From an uncultured Rhizobiaceae group bacterium (GTDB lineage Bacteria; Pseudomonadota; Alphaproteobacteria; Rhizobiales; Rhizobiaceae), in contig CALHCF010000009.1 of NCBI GenBank assembly GCA_937930635.1, positions 132,702 to 196,701 on the forward strand: 64,000 nt of DNA, written 5' to 3'. This document shows positions 53,906-63,908 of the stretch, piece after piece. Every line of letters starts with the position of its first letter. The stretch's first letter is position 1. Position numbers and translations under genes: made by a program. The notes beneath the pieces were generated by a model. The model was not told where the DNA came from and searched no databases. It saw nothing but the letters and a program-made list of their open reading frames with translations.

Positions 53906-53946
53906 CCCGGTTTACAGCCGCAACAGAGCGTCAGCCGAAAACCGGG
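53906..53946 (-). repeat. Inverted repeat in the ileS upstream region
   Basis: Arms 53906-53913 (CCCGGTTT) and 53939-53946 (AAACCGGG) are complementary and flank 25 bases that contain two direct CAGCCG copies. On the minus strand the second arm is followed by TTT, so it may terminate the SDR transcript or form structure in the ileS leader. Confidence 0.3.
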
Positions 53947-54036
53947 CTGATAATTCGTATGCCAATGCGAATAAGCAGGACTGTCATGGAGCGCTGTTTA
54001 GCAAAGGGCGCGACAGGTTTCCAGCGCCAACTTGCC

Positions 54037-54798
54037 TCAATATTCGGGTCCTTCCAGTTTGTCGAAAATGACGCGCCGCATCATACGGGTCGCCATCCCG
54101 GGAGCCATGCGGCCAAACATCTGCGCCATTTGAGCCGAGAAGCCGGGATACAGAACCTTCGCGCGTCCTTTTGCAGCCGCAAGTATTTTGTCAGCCAGAA
54201 CCTCCGGTGCCATGCGTTTGGCTTCATCGGCTCCCATGGGCGCATGTTTTTTCGCGTGGGCCGTACGAATTGGCCCTGGAAATACTGTCAACACACCAAC
54301 GCCCTGACGGCGAAACGGTTTGCGAACAGAACGGGCATAGGAAGCAATTGCATCCTTTGTCGCGGCATAAACACTGGCTCCGGGATACCCTACGGCATGG
54401 GACAGCGATGCAATGAAAACAATCTTGCCGCCCTGATCTATCTGCTCGCGCCCGACCAGGGATGACGCCATGCTCAAAGGAGCGATGAGATTGACACCTA
54501 TAAGCCGTTCATAGGCAGGGATCGGGATTTCCTCGAATTTGCCAGTCGCGTTGATCCCTGCATTTAGAATAACCAAATCAAAGGTTTGATCGCTGATCCG
54601 CTCCATCAGCCGGGCCAAGGAATTATCGCTGGCTAGATCAGCCATTCTTGGAATACAGGCACCACGACTTTCAACAACCAGATCGTCAAGAGCGTCGGTA
54701 TCGCGGTCAACCGCAACGACCTCGTAACCGGCCTTCAGAAGGTGCCGGGTCAACGCCCGACCAAGACCGTGAGACGCGCCTGTGACAAGGGCTCTCAC
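54037..54798 (-). CDS. Short-chain dehydrogenase/reductase (SDR)
   Basis: 253-residue classical SDR. Cofactor site 'ALVTGASHGLGRALTRHLLK' at the N terminus, 'LVILNAGINATG' in the NNAG position, Ser in 'VFIASLSHAV', catalytic Tyr/Lys in 'SVYAATKDAIASYARS'. 'AYERLIGVNLIAPLSM' is a typical mid-fold piece. Substrate unknown. It overlaps the upstream SDR by 4 bases, so the two are made together and may work on a common substrate or form a heteromer. The C terminus is membrane-proximal hydrophobic but has no clear helix. Confidence 0.9.
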   Translation of the reverse strand: MRALVTGASHGLGRALTRHLLKAGYEVVAVDRDTDALDDLVVESRGACIPRMADLASDNSLARLMERISDQTFDLVILNAGINATGKFEEIPIPAYERLIGVNLIAPLSMASSLVGREQIDQGGKIVFIASLSHAVGYPGASVYAATKDAIASYARSVRKPFRRQGVGVLTVFPGPIRTAHAKKHAPMGADEAKRMAPEVLADKILAAAKGRAKVLYPGFSAQMAQMFGRMAPGMATRMMRRVIFDKLEGPEY

Positions 54799-55535
54799 AA
54801 CTCCCCCTCTCTGGCCCGGGAAAACAAGGCACCGAACCCATATCCACGCGTGATAATGCGCCGTTTGTCACCAGACCGAATTGCCCGCTGAATACCGCGC
54901 GCAGCGCGGCGTGGTGACATGAAGAAAAGACGGAACAGGCCGGTCTTCATACCTGCCTTTTTGTGCATGGCGGTGCGGGTTGGCCCCGGATGCACGATCT
55001 GAACCTGCGCCCGCCCTTTCCATTCCTCATGCAAAGAACGGGCAAACCCATCGAGGCCAGCCTTTGTGGCGGCATAGGTGGCAAAAGCCGGTTGGGCTTT
55101 CTTCACGGCAGTCGATCCTACCAGAACCAGTTTGCCTCCGGCATTGAACAACATTGGCGCGACGGTTTTGGCAATCAGGATCGGGGCTGTGAAATTAACT
55201 GATATCTGGTGGCTGACACTGTGCGATGTTTCGTCCTGCGGCAGACCTGTCCACCCAGCTGCAGCGTTCAGTATCAACAAATCCAGCTGCTCCCAGCCCA
55301 GTTTGTTCATCGCATGAGCAATGCGATTGCAGGCATGATCGGCCTGGCTCTGGTCAGCCTGAATATAGATTATGTTGCGGGTGCCGAAAAAATCTTCATC
55401 ACCTTCCAGCCTGCGACGTCCCGTTGCAAGCACATGGTGCCCGCGAGACGCATAGGCTTTTGCCAAAACAAGGCCGATACCATCGGTCGCGCCGGTGATG
55501 AGGATATTGTGGGGTCTGGCCTTGCGTTTAGCCAT
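54795..55535 (-). CDS. Short-chain dehydrogenase/reductase (SDR)
   Basis: 246-residue SDR, paired with the following one. Cofactor site 'ILITGATDGIGLVLAKAYAS', 'LLILNAAAGW' in the NNAG position, 'KLVLVGSTAVKKAQ' with Ser, and catalytic 'FATYAATKAGLDGFARSLHE'. Basic C-terminal region with many Arg. Together the pair resembles uncharacterised lipid-modifying SDR pairs, but no substrate can be named. Upstream is ribF with 30 bases between, so all three may share a promoter. Confidence 0.9.
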   Translation of the reverse strand: MAKRKARPHNILITGATDGIGLVLAKAYASRGHHVLATGRRRLEGDEDFFGTRNIIYIQADQSQADHACNRIAHAMNKLGWEQLDLLILNAAAGWTGLPQDETSHSVSHQISVNFTAPILIAKTVAPMLFNAGGKLVLVGSTAVKKAQPAFATYAATKAGLDGFARSLHEEWKGRAQVQIVHPGPTRTAMHKKAGMKTGLFRLFFMSPRRAARGIQRAIRSGDKRRIITRGYGFGALFSRAREGEL

Positions 55536-55565
55536 TGCTGGTCCTGTCCAAACAGGGACTGTCGC

Positions 55566-56567
55566 TCAGAATGTCAGCTCCTGATCGAGAGCAGAGAGAG
55601 GTTTGATCTGTGCCAGACATGTGCGGGCTTCCGATTCGTCCCTTTGCATCTGTGTAACCAATGCGTCGGCATCTTCGAACTTTTTCTCACCTCTGAGACG
55701 GTTAAAAAGCGAGATTTCCACTATTTCACCATACAAGTCGCTGTCTTCACCCTCTTGAGGGAAGTCGAACGCATAGGTTTCCAGCAAAGCCGGTCCGTTG
55801 TCGAAGGTCGGCCGGCGGCCATAGCTGGCAACACCGTCATAAAGCGTTCCGTTGGCGCGACGAAGCCGCACCGCATAAATGCCGTGAGACAGATGGCAGC
55901 TTTCAGGCAGGCTGATATTGGCCGTTGGAAAGCCGAGCGTGCGCCCCAATTGCTGCCCCTTGATAACCTCACCGGCAACACACCAGCGATAGCCCAGCAA
56001 ACCCGCTGCATCGTCTACCTCACCCGCCCCAAGGCAACGCCGGATACGGCTGGAGGAAACCGGGTCTTTGTTTTCATCATCAAAGGCATCGACGATTGTC
56101 ACGCCAAACCCTCGCTCCGCCCCCGCCTTTTGTAAAAACTCGGGAGAACCCTTTCGATCCTTGCCAAAATGGAAATTAAAGCCGGTCACGACATGGGCAA
56201 CACCAATCCGCGCCAACAAAACATCATCAACGAAATCATCTGCAGGTGTTTGCGCCAGAGCCTTGTCGAAGGACAAAGTCAGCAACCCCTGCAAACCAAA
56301 GGCGCGTAGCACACGTGCTTTCATTGGTTCAGGCGTAAGACGGAAAACCGGAGACTGGGGGCGAAACAACGTGCGGGGATGGGGCTCGAAAGAAAGGGCC
56401 ATGCACTTTGTGCCAAGGTCTGTCGCTATTGCACCTGCCCGTTCAAGCACCGCCTGATGTCCACGGTGCACCCCGTCAAAATTGCCTACAGCAACCACGG
56501 CACCGCGGTCGTCGGCGTCCAGCGCAGTTGTCAAAAGGTGGTGGATGAAACTATCCGTCACGGTCAT
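55566..56567 (-). CDS. ribF: Bifunctional riboflavin kinase / FAD synthetase RibF
   Basis: Makes FMN and FAD from riboflavin. 333 residues. The N-terminal FAD-synthetase half (1-185) has 'VAVGNFDGVHRGHQAVLERA' and 'VTGFNFHFGKDRKGSPEFLQ'; the C-terminal kinase half has 'RTLGFPTANISLPESCHLSH' and 'RLRGEKKFEDADALVTQMQR'. The 'HRGH' variant of the nucleotidyltransferase H-x-G-H motif is present. It starts 3 bases after the stop of the HAD-IIA gene, its upstream partner in many Rhizobiales. Confidence 0.96.
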   Translation of the reverse strand: MTVTDSFIHHLLTTALDADDRGAVVAVGNFDGVHRGHQAVLERAGAIATDLGTKCMALSFEPHPRTLFRPQSPVFRLTPEPMKARVLRAFGLQGLLTLSFDKALAQTPADDFVDDVLLARIGVAHVVTGFNFHFGKDRKGSPEFLQKAGAERGFGVTIVDAFDDENKDPVSSSRIRRCLGAGEVDDAAGLLGYRWCVAGEVIKGQQLGRTLGFPTANISLPESCHLSHGIYAVRLRRANGTLYDGVASYGRRPTFDNGPALLETYAFDFPQEGEDSDLYGEIVEISLFNRLRGEKKFEDADALVTQMQRDESEARTCLAQIKPLSALDQELTF

Positions 56568-56569
56568 GG

Positions 56570-57448
56570 CTATCGGGATTCCCCCCAGGCAAGGTGGGGC
56601 ATCCAGGCGGCGGGCGTTGCACCCTGGCTTTTCAAAAATGCCTGAAGCGCGGCCTCGTCCAGCCCGTTCTTGTCGCTATAGTCGCCTGCATGGATTCCGG
56701 CGGCGATGTAGAGCAGGTCGAAACCGTTCAATTGTGCACCGGCGACATCTGTTGGCATCCCATCACCGATACAGATTATCTGCGAACGGGACAGTGTGCC
56801 GCCTGCTGCGGTTACCAGCTGTTTTTCAGCAAGATCATAGATCGGCTTGTGGGGTTTTCCGGCAAGCTGGGTTTTGCCGCCCAGTTCTTCGTAGAGCCTG
56901 GCCAGTGCACCCGCGCACCAGATCAGCCGGTCACCACGCTCTACCACAAGATCCGGGTTTGCACAGATGAACGGTACCGAGCGCGCGACAGCTGTAGAAA
57001 GTTGCTCACGATAATCTTCCGGTGTTTCAGATTCATCGTCAAACAGCCCTGTGCAGACAATGGCCTTGGCCTGGCTGAGGTCACTTAACTCAACATCCAG
57101 ACCATCAAACAGGGGCAAATCCCGCTCCGGTCCCAGATGAAAAACCGGTTGCTCTGCCTGTGCAATCAACACCCGCGTTACATCGCCTGACGTTACAATA
57201 TCATCGAAGGTTTCTTCATCCACGCCCAGCCCGTATAGCTGGGCGAGCACACCGTCGCGGGGCCGGGGTGAGTTGGTAATCATCACCACGTTACCGCCCT
57301 GTTTGCGAAACTGTGTCAGCGCATTCATCGCCTCGTCATAGACAGCAACACCGTTATGAAGAACGCCCCAGACATCGCAGAGCAGGCCTTTGTACCGGCC
57401 AGCAAGGGCACCAAGTCCGGAAATTCGGCCGAATTTGGTATCTAACAT
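56570..57448 (-). CDS. HAD superfamily class IIA phosphatase (TIGR01459 type)
   Basis: 292-residue HAD-IIA hydrolase. Motif I reads 'GLLCDVWGVLHNG' (nucleophile Asp and second Asp replaced by His/Asn region as in NagD-like relatives), 'VVMITNSPRPRDGVLAQLYG' is motif II, 'GGKTQLAGKPHKPIYDLAEK' with the catalytic Lys is motif III, and 'IICIGDGMPTDVAGAQLNGF' motif IV. ATG 57448 is preferred; a GTG four codons earlier overlaps the ribosome site GGAG. Probable small-molecule phosphatase (nucleotide or sugar phosphate). Co-transcribed with ribF. Confidence 0.9.
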   Translation of the reverse strand: MLDTKFGRISGLGALAGRYKGLLCDVWGVLHNGVAVYDEAMNALTQFRKQGGNVVMITNSPRPRDGVLAQLYGLGVDEETFDDIVTSGDVTRVLIAQAEQPVFHLGPERDLPLFDGLDVELSDLSQAKAIVCTGLFDDESETPEDYREQLSTAVARSVPFICANPDLVVERGDRLIWCAGALARLYEELGGKTQLAGKPHKPIYDLAEKQLVTAAGGTLSRSQIICIGDGMPTDVAGAQLNGFDLLYIAAGIHAGDYSDKNGLDEAALQAFLKSQGATPAAWMPHLAWGESR

Positions 57449-57690
57449 AATAACGGCCACTCCAGAATCCGGCAGACAACAAGTACAAACGTCCTGTCCC
57501 GGTAGGCCGCTGGAACGCGGTCGTCAAGACAGCGGTGGCAAGTCGTTTACGGGACACTTTGCTGAAACAATTGAAATAAAGATTGCGACGCTCTGGACGC
57601 ACACCCTTCACAGGGTGCACAGATATCGCTAACACATAATCGGCGGGCAGACGTCCTAAGCTCGCTTTTGTTGATGCGTCGGGGGACGAA

Positions 57691-58995
57691 ATGAGTGAAA
57701 CCAAGGGCAGAGGCCGACTTTTGAGACGGCTTTTCATTGTTTTTTGCATTGTGGTCGTAACGGCCTCTATCGCCGTGCTTCTGGCACGTTTCCGTTTCAT
57801 GGACCCGGTTGCGGCCTTGCTTGTGGGCCTTTCGCTTTTTTTCGTCTTCGTGCTGCTCAACCGACAATTCGAATTGTCACGCGAGATCCAGGCTTTGAAG
57901 GACGAGTTCCTCGATGTCTCAGCGTATGAAGATGATATCGAACATCGGCTGGGGAACTTTGCTCAACAATTGTCTGGTCGCAATGAGGGTGAACTGGCTT
58001 CCCTGACCCGGCAAAACACGGCCCTTTATGAACGTCTCTCCGATCTGTCAAAACGCCTCAACACTCTGGAATCTGTAAGTCCCAACATGGTTGGACAGGT
58101 AAAACCGGCACCGGCTGCGCTGGATGATGAAGTCATGCGCACCGATGTTCACCCGGATTTTAATGAGGAAACCGCGACAACAAAGGTGGACAAGGCCAAT
58201 CTGAACCGGGCGTTGAAGAAAAACCAGTTGGCCATGCATTTGCAGCCTATTGTCCAGTTACCCGCACGCAGCCCGGCCTTTTTTGAAGCTTTCATGCGGC
58301 TCAAGGTAAATGAAAAACAGTTCCTCGATGCGCGCAAGTTTATCAAGGTGGCAGAGTCCGGCGGTCTGATGCCCCTTATCGACAAGAAAGTTCTCTTCAG
58401 TTCTGTGCGTATGCTGAACCGGCTGGAGGAATTGAAAAAGAAGACCGGCCTGTTTTGCAACCTCTCAAGCTCAACACTTCAGGACGAGAAAATTTTTGGC
58501 GAGTTTCTGCGCTTTCTCAAGCGCGATTTGAGCATTAATGACTCGCTGGTCTTTGAAATTTCTCAGCACAGCTTCACCAGCCTGTCGGCCAGTGGCCTTG
58601 AGCGCCTGAAACAGATCACTGATCTTGGTTTCACCCTGTCGCTGGATCAGGTTCTTGATCTGCGCCTGGACCTGTCAGCACTCGCAGAAATCAATTTCAA
58701 GTTCATCAAGGTGCCGGCCCCGGTTCTGCTGAGCGCCGACATCAAGAATATTGACGGCATGGCACCGTCTCGTCTCGCCCATGAACTTAAGAAGCACGAT
58801 ATGGCTCTGATCGCGACCGAAGTTGAACGCGAGACTGATGTCTTACAGCTTTTTGACCTCGACATCACCTACGGCCAAGGACGTGTATTTGCTCCCCCAA
58901 GGGCCGTGAAGGCGGAACTGCTTGATGGTATTGATGATAAACAATCAACGCCTGCCAAGCTATGGAGCAAGGTCAGCGGACGCGTGGCCGGATAG
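57691..58995 (+). CDS. Membrane-anchored EAL-domain protein, probably catalytically inactive
   Basis: 434 residues. Two membrane helices (about 13-30 and 36-56), a coiled-coil segment (about 60-130), and an EAL fold (about 168-415). Key motifs are altered: E-A-L is 'PAFFEAFMRLK', the D-D-F-G loop is 'SLDQVLDLRLDL', and the Lys region is 'FIKVPAPVL', while Asn in 'LFCNLSSSTLQ' and Glu in 'VFEISQHSF' remain. Loss of the central acidic pair argues against c-di-GMP hydrolysis; it may bind c-di-GMP or a partner. ATG has GGGGGA 5 bases upstream. It diverges from the HAD-IIA gene with 242 bases between. Confidence 0.85.
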   Translation: MSETKGRGRLLRRLFIVFCIVVVTASIAVLLARFRFMDPVAALLVGLSLFFVFVLLNRQFELSREIQALKDEFLDVSAYEDDIEHRLGNFAQQLSGRNEGELASLTRQNTALYERLSDLSKRLNTLESVSPNMVGQVKPAPAALDDEVMRTDVHPDFNEETATTKVDKANLNRALKKNQLAMHLQPIVQLPARSPAFFEAFMRLKVNEKQFLDARKFIKVAESGGLMPLIDKKVLFSSVRMLNRLEELKKKTGLFCNLSSSTLQDEKIFGEFLRFLKRDLSINDSLVFEISQHSFTSLSASGLERLKQITDLGFTLSLDQVLDLRLDLSALAEINFKFIKVPAPVLLSADIKNIDGMAPSRLAHELKKHDMALIATEVERETDVLQLFDLDITYGQGRVFAPPRAVKAELLDGIDDKQSTPAKLWSKVSGRVAG

Positions 58996-59018
58996 GTTTT
59001 ATCCGATCCAAAAACGCA

Positions 59019-59050
59019 GGAAATCCGCCCTGTTTCCAGGACGGATTTCC
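59019..59050 (-). terminator. Hairpin terminator after the von Willebrand-domain gene
   Basis: A 14-bp stem with one G-T-type mismatch (59019-59032 with 59037-59050) and a short loop. On the minus strand it is followed by TGCGTTTTTGG, a five-T run after four bases, so it fits the end of the minus-strand gene; a weaker effect on the plus-strand EAL gene is possible. Confidence 0.55.
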
Positions 59051-59073
59051 CAATGCGTGGCCTATGTTTTCGC

Positions 59074-61122
59074 CTATTTGGATATTGCCAGTTCAGCAAT
59101 CTTGTCGGCGATATCTTCAAAGGCCTTGCGAAGCTCGGCTGTATCTGAAGCGTCGTAGTAAAGCTTCGAGGTGCCGATATCAGGCGAAGCACATCCTTCC
59201 AGGATAGTCTTCACGCTGGACCCGTTGGGCACGTCAAAAGCAATCGAGTAGATTTGAATGCCATCCTGTTTTGCGTTCTCACAGGTTTGGCTGAGCTTCT
59301 CATCCATCGCCTTGGTATAGGTCGTGTTTTTTTGTTCGGCATTGGCAATCTCACTAAAGCCTTCGAATATCCGACCCGATGCACCAAAACCGTAACCACT
59401 GTAACGCGCCAGATTTGTTACGCGGTCTTCACGATCTTTAATCTTGAAGTTGGTGTTGTTACCATCGGTCATGACAATCATGATTTTCTTGTTGTCACCA
59501 TCAGTGCTGGGACGGCCTTCATCAAATGGCTGCCCCGAAGACAGCGTACGCCAGCCCCACGCAACGCCCATGTGAACGTTGGTCGTACCGCTACCTCGCA
59601 TGGCGTTGATGTTGTCACGAACGTCGTCCAATTGAGCCGAGAGCGGGGTCAATGGCGGAACGGTACAAGCATAGTTTGGACCGCCGGTATATCCTGCCGG
59701 ACCATCTGGAAGGCCCGTGGCATTGTTGTTGACGTCAAAAACAGGTGGATTGTTGAAATATTTGGTCGTCCACTTCTGACGCGCGAACTGATCCTCAACC
59801 CGTCCGGTATTGGAAGGATGGGCAACAGGCACAGCAGCTTGGTCACTTGACGGATAGTTGTGATAATCAGGGATGTAGTTGTTGTAGTACGAACCTTCTT
59901 CAATTGCATTCCCGGTATTTACCACCACTTTGCGAGTGCCGGTCTGCCCTTGCCAGACACCCCTGCCGCCATATTCGGCACCAAAATAGTTGGCAAAGCC
60001 CTGCGTTGGATGGTTTTTACCTTTGTGACCATCACTCCAGTCACGGCAGCGCCTTTCTCTATTAAACCGTACGCAATAAGGTGGCGGAGCAACCTGTTGA
60101 AACTCCTGCTCGGAGAAACCATTCCAGTTGTCTGGCTCATCCGGCGCAAAGGTCGGTACAAACATGCTTGACGGATTGTCCGGGGTTGCAGGCGTGTCGT
60201 TTATGCTCAGCGGATAGGGGCGAGCTTCGACACAACCCTGCCAGCTAACACCTTGCATATTGTCGTACAACGTGAAGCGTGACAAAGGATCGCCGGTGTT
60301 TCGGTTAACATAGCCCGGTCCGCTTTGTACCGCGATCGGGTTTTGTGCCCAGTTAAGAATATCCTGGTTAAGCGGCGAGATACCATCCGTATCCATCCAG
60401 CCAGAATTTCTGTTGTTAGCACCAACGTTCACCATGGTTGAAAAAGGCACCAGAGAGAATCTGAGCGGCTCAAACTGCTGAGCACCAGCCATAGCTGCCT
60501 CAAGCGAGGTCACCAGATTGGTGGCTTCGCTACGCATGGTATCGATTTTGCGGGGCCCGCCACCATTGGGTGCACGGTTCATGGAACCGGAATTGTCGAG
60601 AACCATGGCGATTTCAAGCGTATCGCCACCGCATTTCACCTCGGAGCCCGTATTCAGGTTGACAAAATGCGGATCATCCTCGTCAACAAACGCCTTGTAA
60701 ACGCCGTCGAAAAACAGTTTATGGCGCAATGTTGCTGTCGACGTTATGCCGGCAGCGCAATTACCGTCATTGGTATCAATGACGAGATTTGCCGGAGAGT
60801 TGGGCAGGTTTGTCAGGTTCGCCCGGAATACCCGCTCACCCGCATTGGTGGCCAAAGTAGCAGCCTCGGCGCTGGACGGGTCGGGGTGTTTGTGAATGGT
60901 TTTGGCAGCTGTCAGGGTCGCAGCATCGACAGCGTTTTGAAAAACTGTGCGCGCACGATACATCTCCGCCGTATCCAGCGCGGCTCCAACAATAATCAGA
61001 AGCGGTGGCAGAAAGCCAGCCGTCATCAAAGCGATATTGCCACGATCATCCTTGGCAAAGCCCTTCAGTCCATTTTTTGCGGGCCGTTTGAAACCGGCAT
61101 TTTCCAAAAGACGCTTCAACAT
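59074..61122 (-). CDS. TadG/TadE-like pilus-type protein with von Willebrand factor A domain
   Basis: 682 residues from ATG 61122 (GGAG 8 bases upstream). The N terminus carries the Tad/Flp signature 'DDRGNIALMTAGFLPPLLII' and 'GAALDTAEMYRARTVFQNAV', a membrane segment after a short cytoplasmic stretch. The VWA domain begins at 'LEIAMVLDNSGSMNRAPNGG' with the D-x-S-G-S MIDAS metal site and ends with 'KKIMIVMTDGNNTNFKIKD' and C-terminal 'YYDASDTAELRKAFEDIADK'. Exported adhesin- or scaffold-like role is likely. No other tad/cpa genes are nearby, so it is an orphan. Promoter would lie in 61123-61394. Confidence 0.88.
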   Translation of the reverse strand: MLKRLLENAGFKRPAKNGLKGFAKDDRGNIALMTAGFLPPLLIIVGAALDTAEMYRARTVFQNAVDAATLTAAKTIHKHPDPSSAEAATLATNAGERVFRANLTNLPNSPANLVIDTNDGNCAAGITSTATLRHKLFFDGVYKAFVDEDDPHFVNLNTGSEVKCGGDTLEIAMVLDNSGSMNRAPNGGGPRKIDTMRSEATNLVTSLEAAMAGAQQFEPLRFSLVPFSTMVNVGANNRNSGWMDTDGISPLNQDILNWAQNPIAVQSGPGYVNRNTGDPLSRFTLYDNMQGVSWQGCVEARPYPLSINDTPATPDNPSSMFVPTFAPDEPDNWNGFSEQEFQQVAPPPYCVRFNRERRCRDWSDGHKGKNHPTQGFANYFGAEYGGRGVWQGQTGTRKVVVNTGNAIEEGSYYNNYIPDYHNYPSSDQAAVPVAHPSNTGRVEDQFARQKWTTKYFNNPPVFDVNNNATGLPDGPAGYTGGPNYACTVPPLTPLSAQLDDVRDNINAMRGSGTTNVHMGVAWGWRTLSSGQPFDEGRPSTDGDNKKIMIVMTDGNNTNFKIKDREDRVTNLARYSGYGFGASGRIFEGFSEIANAEQKNTTYTKAMDEKLSQTCENAKQDGIQIYSIAFDVPNGSSVKTILEGCASPDIGTSKLYYDASDTAELRKAFEDIADKIAELAISK

Positions 61123-61394
61123 GCTTTTCACTCCAAATCCCCTTCTTACAACCGCTCGCAAACGGCATGGGGCGGCCGTCAGACGGTTTTAGTCAGAGAT
61201 GAACATGCCGGAGAGACGTTGAAGATGGCTTGAGAAATTAGGTTAAATTTTATCTATTTTGACCGCTACGTCGGCCACACGCCGTTTTTGGGGCGCAATT
61301 GCGCTAATCCATGGCCTTGCGATGCAGGTCTTCAAGTTATCGTGTAGGACAAGCTTGACTGCGTGACCTCCTGTCATTATCTCACTATAACTTG
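61123..61394. other. Divergent upstream region of the VWA gene and groES
   Basis: The stretch between the VWA gene start and the groES start (367 bp in all) has no credible gene. On the plus strand CTTGAC at 61354-61359 and a following GTCATTAT at 61373-61380 resemble a sigma32-type heat-shock promoter (CTTG-N-CAT-like), just upstream of the CIRCE element at 61395. This is a weak match by eye. Confidence 0.35.
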
Positions 61395-61421
61395 TTAGCA
61401 CTCCCTGATAGCGAGTGCTAA
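61395..61421. promoter_or_regulatory. CIRCE operator (HrcA binding site)
   Basis: TTAGCACTC, nine-base spacer, GAGTGCTAA: the exact consensus of the CIRCE inverted repeat, 68 bases upstream of the groES ATG. HrcA repressor binds it and releases on heat shock, with GroE assisting HrcA folding. Placement between promoter and gene means it can act in DNA and in the mRNA leader. Confidence 0.95.
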
Positions 61422-61489
61422 TAACTCACCTTCTAAATGATTGCAGACAGGCTCTCCATGAGCCCAGATGACGACAGGATTTATCAAAT

Positions 61490-61786
61490 ATGGCTAAACT
61501 CAAATTCCGCCCGCTGCACGACCGCGTTGTCGTTCGCCGCGTCGAAGCCGATACAAAGACCGCCGGTGGCATCATCATACCCGACAGTGCTCAGGAGAAG
61601 CCTGCCGAGGGCGAAATCGTTTCCGTTGGATCCGGTGCACGTGATGAAGCAGGTAAGCTGGTTCCTCTCGACGTTAAGGCTGGCGACCGCATTCTTTTCG
61701 GCAAGTGGTCCGGTACGGAAGTCAAGATTGGCGGCGAAGACCTGCTGATCATGAAAGAATCCGACATCATGGGCATCATCGGTTAA
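61490..61786 (+). CDS. groES: Co-chaperonin GroES
   Basis: 98-residue Cpn10. Starts [18 protein letters not shown]; the mobile loop region is '[20 protein letters not shown]' and the roof loop lies near '[20 protein letters not shown]'. It caps the GroEL ring during folding. First gene of the groESL operon, with 89 bases before groEL, controlled by the CIRCE element upstream. AGGA lies 11 bases before the ATG. Confidence 0.98.
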   Translation: MAKLKFRPLHDRVVVRRVEADTKTAGGIIIPDSAQEKPAEGEIVSVGSGARDEAGKLVPLDVKAGDRILFGKWSGTEVKIGGEDLLIMKESDIMGIIG

Positions 61787-61869
61787 CACCGAAGCTCTTT
61801 CGAATATCCAGAAATTTATATAACTGCGCCGCCAAAGCCCAACCGGGAGAAGGCGCAAACAAGGAGTAA

Positions 61870-63522
<1,653 letters not shown>

Positions 63523-63611
63523 ATCGCCGCTCCAAACCGGTAGTTGGATCCATTGGATCCACAACTGGTCTGTAGCCGGCTCCGCTAAGGCGGAACCAGG
63601 TTCAAAATACA

Positions 63612-63642
63612 AAGGCCGCGTTTCTCGACGCGGCCTTTTTTA
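63612..63642 (+). terminator. Rho-independent terminator of groESL
   Basis: Nine-base perfect stem AAGGCCGCG/CGCGGCCTT (63612-63620 with 63629-63637), an eight-base loop and a run of T. Strong G/C stem followed by TTTTTT. Confidence 0.92.
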
Positions 63643-63855
63643 TAAATTTTTTCAACAAAAATTCCTTTAAAAACAAATGCTTATAAAAAAATTAGAAAAA
63701 TCCCAAAAAAATTCGAACACTGGCGGAACCAAAAAGCGTCCCATGCATTTTAAGGGTGTAACTGAGCCACTTGATCTCCCGGACTGAGGCACAGTTTTCC
63801 ACCACCGCCTCCCCCTCAGCGTTGGTGATGATAGCGTCTCTCCGACGCGTTACTA

Positions 63856-63889
63856 AAGGCTGCCCTTCCCCCGGGGCAGCCTTTTTTCT
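63856..63889 (+). terminator. Rho-independent terminator, probably bidirectional
   Basis: Ten-base stem AAGGCTGCCC/GGGCAGCCTT (63856-63865 with 63874-63883) and loop TTCCCCCG, with six T on the plus strand and only three on the minus strand. It may end a plus-strand RNA starting after 63642, and may also serve the minus-strand gene whose stop is at 63909. Confidence 0.8.
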
Positions 63890-63908
63890 GTCTGACTGTC
63901 AAATTGTT

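Larger units (their letters stand above)
63523..63908. other. Non-coding stretch after groEL, with two hairpin terminators and an A/T-rich gap
   Basis: 386 bases without a gene. From the groEL stop to 63642 there is a short imperfect repeat of TTGGATCCA, an imperfect hairpin at 63576-63597 and the groEL terminator. 63643-63720 is A/T-rich. 63725-63729 (GGAAC) with a CATT 16 bases later loosely resembles an EcfG-type stress promoter. The part 63770-63889 is C-rich and ends in a second terminator, so a small plus-strand RNA is possible, but nothing proves it. Confidence 0.35.

Noticed and set aside
63576..63597. Second terminator candidate directly after groEL
   Set aside because: Stem is imperfect and has no T-run; it is more likely mRNA 3' structure. 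The terminator at 63612 is far better.
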